A DNA stretch of 62,000 bases. Source: Symbiodinium natans (taxonomy: Eukaryota; Sar; Dinophyceae; Suessiales; Symbiodiniaceae). This document shows positions 54,123 through 62,000 of this stretch, one piece after another. The stretch spans positions 375,001 through 437,000 of the forward strand of contig CAJNDS010002099.1 of NCBI GenBank assembly GCA_905221605.1. Direction: 5' to 3'. The notes below the pieces were generated by a model. It worked only from the letters and a program-made list of their open reading frames with translations. It was not told the origin of the DNA and made no database searches. Position 1 is the stretch's first letter. Every line of letters starts with the position of its first letter. Made by a program: the position numbers and the translations under genes.

Positions 54123-57100
54123 ATGGCGACCAACTGGTTACGGACTGGTACGGCATCATCGAGCTCCAATGTGGGCGATCAAGGTGAAGGTGGTGTCAAA
54201 AGGTCTGCAACGGGTGAAAAAGTTGTTCCCAATGTGGAAGCTCTGGTTGATGCTGGTGGTATGCGTGGCGGAGAGAAGCCGGTGGTGGAAGGACTGGAAA
54301 ACCAGATGGAAGCAGTTTTGCTGCGCCTTCTGAGTAAACATGGGCTTTGTCTTCGAGCTGCGGGACCTGCTGAATCAACGGGAGCGCCAACAACAAGCTC
54401 CTCTACGTCAAAGATGGTGGAGCAAGGGTGCCAGACAGAGCTGGTTGGGGATGTTATCCCTGTTTCCAAGCGAGCTCGCAACAAAGTGAGCTTCGCGGCT
54501 GAAAGTGGTGATCTGTTGACAGGTGAAGCGGAAGAAACTGCGCCTGTTGCTGCGACAAAAAGCAGTATCCTCGTCGTTGGGGACGCAGAAGGAGTCGTTC
54601 CTGTTGCTATGGTGATGAGTGAAGGAGAAATCCTGGAATTGGAGGCAGCGAGAATACAGCAGGAGTCAGATGAAGACTTATACGCTGATGGTGGAGGCAA
54701 ATTGTCTCAAGCTGCTGACCTTCCAATCATCGACTGTGATGGGAAGACATGGGAACGCCATTTTCACGAGGATGGGAGAGAATATCTTTACTGCTTAGAC
54801 ACGGGAGATACCCAATGGGTGTTGCCTAAGAAGACTGGGATGGCTGGAAACAGTGAAGGGTCTGGTGTTGGAATGGGCATTGTCCCTGTGGAAGAAGAGC
54901 CAGCACTGGGTACTACTTCGTCCTCGTCGCCTACTGAGTCTTTCAGGGCACAACAGGGTAGCTTGGAAAGTGTCAACAGCGGTGTAAATAGTGTAGGTGA
55001 AAAGGATTTTTCCTCTACTATCAGGGATAGCGGTCTTAGGGCTGGTGGTGACGCCCCGACCTCGGGTTCTCCTGATGAGGAAGGGATTTCTGGAAGCCGA
55101 GCAGACATCGCTGGAGAACATCTGGATCGGGAAGAAATGGAAGCGCTTTCTGAGGGTGTGGCAGCGGTGGAATCGGTGGGTCCAGAAGAAAAAATGCCCA
55201 ATGCGGAGATTGGAACTGTGTCGGCTGCAGAAGAGCGAGTGGTGGATGTGGTACCTGTCGTTCAGGAAGGTGATCCTGGAGATTTGGAGGACGGAGGGAA
55301 AAAGTTGTGCGTTACGACTGAGGAGGTCTCTTCGTTTGGTGCCAAGAATCTTGCCATTCAAGGGAAAAAAGAAGCTTCTGGAATAGCTGGAGACACGGGC
55401 GATCTGAAAGATGAGGCCTGGAGCGCCAATGATGCGCGGGTCAATGTGCCAGATAGTACCTGGAGTGCGAAGGAAGCACGGGTTGAGGCGCATATGGTGT
55501 CACGTTCCGCGGACGACTGCAACAATGGGGCGCAGGTCTCCGTAGCAGCTGACGACGGAGGTTCACAGGTGGACGCACTGGTGCAACCTGAAGTTAGCAG
55601 CGAGGAACGAAATAGCAAGGGCTACGCCGGAGCCAATGTGGCAGCTGTGGTCAATGATGGTGGCAATTCTCTTTTGGAAACCATGGAGCCAAAGGAGCCT
55701 GCGGTGGAAGAAAATGTACCTGCCGCGGATGAGCAATCCAATAGCCCTGCAGTGGAAGAAAATTTGCCTGCTGCAGAAGGTGTGACAAAAGACTCCAATG
55801 ATGGGTCCGCTCCCATGAAGGGGGAAGTATTGCCGTCTGGAAGCTCGCCGGAAGTCGACACCGAGCGAACTGCAACAGATGAGGCAAAGCCATTGGCTGG
55901 AAAAAAGGAAGGTCCTGAGCCCCTGGAGCACAAGGTGGATGATCTTGTGGGACTCGTGCAGGAGCAGGACGAGCAGTGTGACCCAAAGGTGGAAACAAAG
56001 GATGTTTCAGGAGCCGATGATACAGAGATGGTTTCTGAAGAGCATGCAAAGAAAGTGCCCAGAGCGGGAGCCTTGGATACACCTGGGGAGCATTGCTATC
56101 AAGAGGGAGATCAGATCGTTGGTCTAGCGCGCTGCATCAATGGGCATGGAGCCTTTTTGGACCATGGCGATGTGAATGTGTTGATTCCTGCAGAAGGGAA
56201 GAATACACACCTATTCAAATTTGGTGACACTGTCAATGGAACAGTGAAAAGGGTGGAAGATGATGGTACCGTGATCTTGGACACCTTCCTGGTTTTGGAA
56301 GAGGACGAGGAGGACTCTTCTTCGACGCTGCGCAAATGGAAAGACAGCGGCTGGAGTACGTGGTGGACAGATTCATGGAATGCTGGTCAATGGTACCAAA
56401 GTTCCGACAGTCACTGGGACTGGAAATGGGAGGAAGAGCAATCCGATGAATGGTTTGCTGATCAGGAGTTATCCTCAGAAGAACAAGAGGAAAGGCAACT
56501 CTATGGAGAAAAAATCTATAGAGCTCTTCTTGAGGATGGAAAGGCTGATAAGGCCTATGTGGGCAAAATCACTGGGATGCTGTTGGGTCGTACAATGGAT
56601 GAGATACAGGAGTGTGTTGCAGACCATGCATTCCTGGACGCGGAAGCTCGGCGCGCGTATGGCATCTTGCAAAGTGATGGTTGGAAGCCCGATGGTGCAG
56701 AAGGCGCAGGCTTGGGAAAGACAACCACCTTTTCCCGAAAACAGTACCACAACGCGCTCTACGAACTGGCATGTAGGAAAAGGAGATTTAGTCGACCAGT
56801 TGTGGGTGAAGCGGTGGCAACGTTGTTGAGTCAAGGCAAAGATGAACTTTGGAACGCGCTTTGGCTGGACACCAAGCGATTTTTGCAGGAGCTTGATGGT
56901 GCAGTGGAATCCATGAGTAAAAGGGAGAACAAGCCAATGGAAGCCTACATGGATCCCGATCAGTACAAGAAGGCTCACCTGACGCCAAAAACTGTGTCGC
57001 CGGGGTACAGTAAACTGTGCAAGTTTTTCAATCAGGGAAGGTGTCGCAATGGAGATGAGTGTTCCTATGAACATCGTCGTTATGGTGAAGGTTGGCCAGG

Positions 57101-57854
57101 AGGAGGACCAACTGAGCCAAAGAACAGCCAAAAAGCTGGAGACGAGGATGGGGACATTGGTGACCCTCCTATGGAAGAAGGCACAGTGGATGAGGCACAG
57201 CAGGAGCGGGAGGATTCAGCTTTCAGAGCCAAGTACAACTTTGGTAAAGGTGCATCAAAGGGTGAGTCGGTGTCAGTCGAGCCAAAGAGGCAAATGTGTC
57301 TGTATTACAACCAAGGAGAAGGTTGTAAGTATGGAAATTCCTGCAGATACTCGCACGATGAAAAAGCGGTTTTGGAAGGGACTTGGGAGCCCGGCAGATC
57401 CTGGGACAATGCGTCTCGGAAGGCCCTAAGGGAAGCAGGGTTCCATCATTGCTGCTTCGACTACTACATCAAAGGGAGGTGTCGCGTGCGATATGGTTGC
57501 AAGTATTCTCACGAAGAAATGTCTGAAGAACGACTGGCCCAGTTGAGGCATCTGGTGAATGTGGCGAACCATGTTTCATTTCAAAGGGGAAGAGGATTGG
57601 AGATTCCCGACAGGAACGCCTTTCAACCACCGGTAAGTGGGGGAGCAGAATCTTCGTCATCCTCGGCACCAAAAGCGCTGCAAATGACCAATGTGTCACA
57701 GAAAACAGGTGAAGGTGATACACTGGATGGAACAGATGGAGAGGTACAAAAGGATTCGGTGGCAGAGTCTACCGCGGTACGTCTTCAGGATCCTGAAGAG
57801 CCAATAGAACGTTGGATGGCTCGCAACAACCACTTGTGGGTGTATACACCTCAC
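54123..57854 (+). CDS. CCCH zinc-finger / WW / S1 protein, exon 1
   Basis: ATG at 54123 gives MATNWLRTGTASSSSNVGDQ; the same frame is open upstream to a GTG at 54108. Residues about 210-232 form a WW domain (Trp-Trp spacing 22, W..P end, GDTQWVLP). Residues 250-650 are a long acidic, low-complexity stretch. About 659-722 resembles an S1/OB RNA-binding fold (GDQIVGLARCINGHGAFLDH). Three CCCH fingers follow: C-X7-C-X5-C-X3-H at 966-984, and C-X8-C-X5-C-X3-H at 1059-1078 and 1111-1130. The frame stays open to a TGA at 57951, but a GTAAGT at 57855 followed by AG|G at 57949 joins it in frame to the next block. RNA binding is inferred; it may be a cellular protein or the Gag-like part of a retroelement. 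Confidence 0.8.
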
Positions 57855-57949
57855 GTAAGTGATGTTATGATCAAGCTGGGTGTAACCAACGTCAAAGAGC
57901 TACAAGAGTATATCTTTGTGGAGGATTTGGTGGAAAAGGAGTTAACAAG
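57855..57949 (+). other. Probable 95-nt intron
   Basis: CAC|GTAAGT ... AACAAG|GTG, phase 0 on both sides. Splicing joins frame 3 to frame 2 without losing either long frame. Confidence 0.55.
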
Positions 57950-59274
57950 GTGACGGCCTGCAAAATTCTGCAATTGGTGGGTGGTGTTCAGTACCGGCCA
58001 ATGTCGCCGGATGTGGCTGTTTCTACCAACGCGTCGGTACGCAGGGAGCAATCTTCTGGAAGCCGAGAAGCTGGAAGAGATGGGGTGAGAACTATCTCTC
58101 AGGTGCGTGAAGCTGAAGGTCCTGGTACAAAGGAGATGCCGCGAGGGTCTTATCGAGAGATTTTCGACACCGGCAAGTACCGTGACGCATGGACGCTTGC
58201 GCAGAGATCCCCGCTGCGCGTGCAGAGGTTGCGATTGGTGGGAGTTGGAATGCCACCGGTGAACCCGCCAACAAAGGCGTATCGGTCAAGATCAAACCCT
58301 GTGAAAAGGGGAAGGCCCTTGCTGGATAAAAAACTGGTGCGACAGGTGCCACGCTCTCGCTCACAACGGCGAGTGCAGCCGGCGGAAGTGGTGGAAAAGC
58401 CAAAGCCGTTGGAATCAGTTAAGCCCCGTGGTGGTTTGTCGTACCCATTCAGCAGAGCGTGGGCAGATTTGGTGGATGATGATGATCAAACGGGAGCTTT
58501 GGTCTCCTATGCAGATTCCTCAGGTGATTCAAGCGAGGAAGAAACCAACAGCGCGAGACACCTGAGGGAAATCTTTTTGCGAGAAAGGGATTCACAAAGA
58601 ACTGCGACGCGTGGCAATGTTCCAATTGCTGGTTCTTCAAGCTCCAATGATGGGCAGAAAAAATCGGTTCACCTTGGCGAAGGGCGCGACAAAGCGTCGC
58701 GGGGGGAGACCCGCCAAGAAGTGACTTCTCAAGTTTTTTCGCTACCACAACCTTCTCGTCGAACTGAACAGTCTCAAAAAAGAGCAAGGGATGGCTCAGT
58801 TATAGTTGGTTCGCTGGCGGTGGGCTCCACGGATGAGGTTTTACCTGGGCAAGGTGTTGCTGGACAGGTGAATGTATCTGAAAGCGCTCAAGTTCTTCCT
58901 GGGCAAGAAGTGGCTGGACAGGAGACGGCGCTGGAAGGAGCAGTGCAAATTTCTGGCGAGGAGACTGACCAAAAAGAAGGAGAAGGTGGGAGCAATGAAC
59001 TCCGTGGTGATGGTGCGAAGACATTGGATGTTCGTCCGGTGAAGAAGGACCCTCAGCAATTGCTTACTAAAGGCCTTCTGAATCGGATTTATTGGAAGGT
59101 TGCTGTCGGCAAGTTGCTTGTGGGGCAAAGGGACTGTCAGAAGGGGTCCAATAAGATGGATCTAAATTTGGTTATTAGCATGTCATCCGAAGGTGCAAGC
59201 GAACAGGATTTGAACCTGGCACTGGAGGACGATGCTGATCAGTTAATGGATGATGGTACAATGGTGGATATGGT
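57950..59274 (+). CDS. CCCH gene, second block (disordered, Ser/Gly/Glu-rich)
   Basis: Begins VTACKILQLVGGVQYRPMSP. The first ATG is only within this, and no start codon lies near the frame's upstream stop (57860), which argues for continuation rather than a new gene. A basic, serine-rich middle (PRSRSQRRVQ) is followed by repeats of LPGQGVAGQVNVSE / LPGQEVAGQETALE and then LTKGLLNRIYWKVAVGKLLV. No family recognised. Confidence 0.6.
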
Positions 59275-59380
59275 GTATGATCCACGAACGCTGATTCAGT
59301 CGCCAACAACTGATTGGGTTATGCGTCGCGGTTTTGACCGATCGTACCATCTGGCCGGCAATAGCGACTGCGGCACAGAG
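59275..59380 (+). other. Possible 106-nt intron
   Basis: GT|GTATGA at 59275 and CACAGAG|G at 59380 restore frame between the second and third blocks (VD-M-V then ICAEMVQVDE). Less certain than the first intron. Confidence 0.4.
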
Positions 59381-60326
59381 GATATGTGCTGAAATGGTTC
59401 AAGTGGATGAATTGAATGCCCAGCTAGGGACTGGGACACTCCTTTTTCAAAGGAGAGATCAAGGATATTATTGTGATTTGCATCATTCGTTCCATGACAA
59501 TCCGTGCTTGCCAGTGGTGGGAAATTATCCTCTCTCGGTGATGGGTGCATTGCTGTCTCCTGGTCTGGAAGGGGAATTCAGAAATACTGATAAGTTTGGA
59601 ACTGCTATGGAGGCAATTGCCTACGATTGGAGTCGCAGTCCAGGCATGGAAGTTCACGTTGAACTTATGGCGAGGGTAGCCAAATTGGTTGCTCCGTTTC
59701 TTACCCTAGGAGGCCAAGGGTCAGTGGTGAATTCGGAATTTCTCTGGCAGCGCGGGAAGGCTCAATTGATGGAGTTCCTTCAGGCGGCGACATGCGCTGA
59801 TCAATTGGAGGTTCTCTGGAACAGGATGGACGACGATGCTGATGAGGAAGTGGATCCTTCAACAACGGTGCTGGAGATTCTTGGACAGGAAGAAGCGGTA
59901 CTTGATCAAGGGAACAATGAATCCCTGATTCCCATTGAAGATGCTGGAGGTGAGACAATTGGTGACACTGGAAGGGATGGCAAAGCGCCAGAAGTTTCTC
60001 CAGAAGAGGAGACATCCAGTGGTTCGTCAAGATTGGCTGGCACAAGGATGTTCTTGTGGTCAGTGTACTCTCGCGTTGCTTCCAACTGGGATTTCTCTAC
60101 GCAGGACCGCACGACTGGTAGGATCTTTGACAGCACGAAGGGGTATCCTGGTGAAGGACCAGACAATGGTGACGATTTTTCCTCTAAGAGGAACTTACCC
60201 TGGATCTCTGAAGACTACCTCGACGAAGTGGTGTCAAAAAAGATGGAAAGGTCTTCAGATATGGATGGGTTGGATGGGTTTGTTCCGGAAAGTGAGGGAC
60301 AGTTGGAAAAGGTAGAGGTGGAGAAT
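59381..60326 (+). CDS. CCCH gene, third block
   Basis: Reads ICAEMVQVDELNAQLGTGTL, LFQRRDQGYYCDLHHSFHDN, PCLPVVGNYPLSVMGALLSP and on to WARFS-type helical sequence, ending EGQLEKVEVEN before a proposed donor at 60327. The frame itself runs to TAG at 60381. Contains Y-C-H-H-C spacing (GYYCDLHHSFHDNPCL) that could bind a metal. Confidence 0.6.
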
Positions 60327-60417
60327 GTTACTGCCTCTAGAATTCTTATGGCTCTTTGGAAAAAGGGATATAGAGCTGGGTAGGAGGTTGTGTCGTTTGA
60401 ATGTATCTGGATGCAAG
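60327..60417 (+). other. Possible 91-nt intron
   Basis: AAT|GTTACT ... GATGCAAG|GTT, phase 0, joins VEN to VGAMKHPIKR. Confidence 0.45.
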
Positions 60418-61410
60418 GTTGGAGCAATGAAACATCCAATCAAAAGGGCGCAGAAGATCGGCACTAGAAAGGCCTTCGTGAAAATATTCAATGTTTTTGG
60501 ATCGTCTCAGCGTGGCTCAGGAGCTGGCGGAAAACCAATCATGAAGGTGGTAGGACCAAGGCCAGGTTTTCCAGCTGTACTCCAAGCATCAAATACTGAT
60601 AGCACCTTGGGTGAAGGGAGCAGTTCTCAGGTACGTGGCAATGTTCATGTAGAGCAGAATCGCCCTATGGACCGGTACGAGGCGGAGCGCTTGGAGAAGA
60701 GGAAGAAAGGCTTCTGCTATTGGTTCAGCAGGGGAAAAGATCGCTGCAAATTTGGTGAACACTGCAAATTCATCCATTCAGAAGATGATGTGGTGCTGCA
60801 ATCGTATTGGTGCAAGTACTATGTGGCTGGGAGACACTGCTTCTCTGGAAAGGACTGTAAGTTCTCACATGATGCAACTGGTGTAAGGTGTATCCAGTTT
60901 GCTCAGTCTGGGAAGTGCCGTTATGGGGACAAGTGTGTCTTTGAGCATGGTGATCCGCTGGATGAACAGAGGCCAAGGTCTCCAAGGACGCCCCCAAGGG
61001 ATGGTCCACGGAAAAGTTCTGGCGCAAAAGGTGGAGAAAAGGAGATCTCTCCTGCACGGTTCGATGAAGATGAGGAGGATTTCATGGTCTATGACGATGA
61101 TACCAAAATGGTAGAACTGCTGATGGAGGCGATTTCATTTATGTCCAACGGCAAGTCAGATTTGGCTCGCGCAGAGGCGGACCCAGTGTTCAAACTCCTG
61201 AAGTTCAAGGGAGACGCTGAACAGATGGATAGAGAATGGTGCTCATGGACCACTGGTATGTTGTCTACACTGGAACTTCACGAAATAGTGAAGCCGTATG
61301 AGGTTTCGCTGGCGGAGGTGGAAGAATGGGTCAATGACCTGAGGATATGGTTTGAGCGAGCCAATGTTGAAGAAGAGAGAGATCCCAAAAGGGGAAAAAA
61401 GAGGTCCTAG
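60418..61410 (+). CDS. CCCH gene, fourth block with three more CCCH fingers
   Basis: Reads VGAMKHPIKRAQKIGTRKAF, then three consecutive CCCH fingers at 60715-60948: C-X9-C-X5-C-X3-H (CYWFSRGKDRCKFGEHCKF), C-X8-C-X5-C-X3-H and C-X8-C-X5-C-X3-H. A Glu-rich segment and a helical part (LELHEIVKPYEVSLAEVEEW) follow. It ends ERDPKRGKKRS, TAG. The last codons contain a shift-prone A AAA AAG. Confidence 0.75.
   Translation, partial: VGAMKHPIKRAQKIGTRKAFVKIFNVFGSSQRGSGAGGKPIMKVVGPRPGFPAVLQASNTDSTLGEGSSSQVRGNVHVEQNRPMDRYEAERLEKRKKGFCYWFSRGKDRCKFGEHCKFIHSEDDVVLQSYWCKYYVAGRHCFSGKDCKFSHDATGVRCIQFAQSGKCRYGDKCVFEHGDPLDEQRPRSPRTPPRDGPRKSSGAKGGEKEISPARFDEDEEDFMVYDDDTKMVELLMEAISFMSNGKSDLARAEADPVFKLLKFKGDAEQMDREWCSWTTGMLSTLELHEIVKPYEVSLAEVEEWVNDLRIWFERANVEEERDPKRGKKRS
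61395..61401 (+). promoter_or_regulatory. Candidate -1 ribosomal frameshift heptamer
   Basis: A AAA AAG in the zero frame (GGA AAA AAG) nine bases before the TAG of the fourth block. Slipping by -1 reads KKEVLERESSKDIPAEKE and continues into the fifth block. Confidence 0.4.
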
Positions 61411-61955
61411 AAAGGGAGTCCAGCAAGGATATTCCTGCCGAAAAGGAGGTGGTTGAAACTTCGGAGACGGATGTTGCCGTTGAGGAAGAGGTGAAAAAGG
61501 TCAAAAAGAAGAGGAAAACTGCAGCTAGCGAGGATCCTTATACTCTCATGGTTCCAAAGCCGAAGAAGATGCCGGCGATCATTGAGAAGGGTGGATCATC
61601 ATCCAATGCGGTGGTTCCTGCAGGGGAAAAGGCCTCTTCGAGAATGCGCACAAAGTCAAGCGTCGTGGGAAAGACGAAGAAGAAGGAGAAAAGTCCAAGC
61701 CCCAAGAAGGAAGAGGTGGTAGTGGTGAAAGGTCCTGAGGAAAAGGATCGTTCCTCTGATGTGGATGCGCAAGCGTCTACCACTGTGGATGCAGAGCTGG
61801 GTCAATCTTGCCAAGCGATTGAGGACGCGAAGAGAGAGGGATTGGTATCCTCAATTCAAAGGCGCGTGCAGGATCCTGTTCTTACAGTGTCGGACCTAGA
61901 GTATGTTCTGCTGCGACTTCACCTCAGTATCGATACCCATCGGAAGAAGAAGTGA
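61402..61955 (+). CDS. CCCH gene, fifth block (basic tail)
   Basis: Frame EVLERESSKDIPAEKEVVET, SETDVAVEEEVKKVKKKRKT, then Lys-rich stretches (KVGKTKKKEKSPSPKKEE-like) and QRRVQDPVLTVSDLEYVLLR, LHLSIDTHRKKK, TGA at 61953-61955. It has no ATG near its start, so it is read by frameshift, splicing or a corrected indel. Nothing is recognisable in the last 45 nt of the window. Confidence 0.6.
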
Positions 61956-62000
61956 CTGGATGGTATGGATGAAGGAATGGTTTTTCTCTTTCTGAAGACA

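Noticed and set aside
54123-61955. Five separate overlapping genes (bacterial-type operon)
   Set aside because: Later frames lack proper start codons at their beginnings, and domain and composition continuity point to a single product.
1-62000. tRNA, rRNA or spliced-leader RNA genes
   Set aside because: I saw no cloverleaf, rRNA core motif or recognisable spliced-leader sequence by eye; a covariance-model scan was not possible.

Overview
The window looks like nuclear DNA of a dinoflagellate or a close alveolate relative. Four features point that way: dense interstitial TTTAGGG/CCCTAAA telomere-type repeats, short exons with AG|G acceptors and some GC donors, a long one-directional block of genes, and an intron-poor gene rich in CCCH fingers. 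The taxon is inferred; no search was possible.

Layout. From about 0.5 to 50.8 kb every convincing coding piece reads on the minus strand. These pieces are 40-230 nt exon islands, mostly too short or lacking an ATG, so plain ORF calling misses them. The usual order on the + strand is (CCCTAAA)n - exon - (TTTAGGG)n. In the sense direction, an intron therefore tends to begin with TTTAGGG repeats and end with CCCTAAA repeats, and its two arms are complementary. Several splice sites appear to be made from the repeat itself (donor G|GTTTAGGG, acceptor CCCTAAAC(n)AG|G). The introns also carry at least eight families of short inverted-repeat elements (families A-H here, named only for this window), microsatellites and poly-C tracts. 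Recognisable coding content: an FkbM-type methyltransferase-like gene split over about 38.4-31.0 kb, a small W/Y/SCSV domain split over two exons at 25.3-25.7 kb, and duplicated terminal exons at 43.5-43.9 kb. Gene boundaries among the other exons cannot be fixed from sequence alone.

About 50.8-53.85 kb is a divergent strand-switch zone. It holds GC-rich degenerate repeats and a 1.76-kb foldback element built from about 40 copies of a 21-bp unit in both orientations. A 0.47-kb relative lies at 44.05-44.52 kb. Both sit inside TTTAGGG arrays.

From 54.1 kb to the right edge the strand, style and composition change. A + strand, telomere-repeat-free coding block of about 7.8 kb encodes a WW domain, an S1-like domain and two triplets of CCCH zinc fingers. 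It is spread over five overlapping frames that can be joined by three short introns and one possible -1 frameshift (A AAA AAG at 61395-61401). It may be a cellular RNA-binding protein or the Gag-like part of a retroelement continuing past the window.
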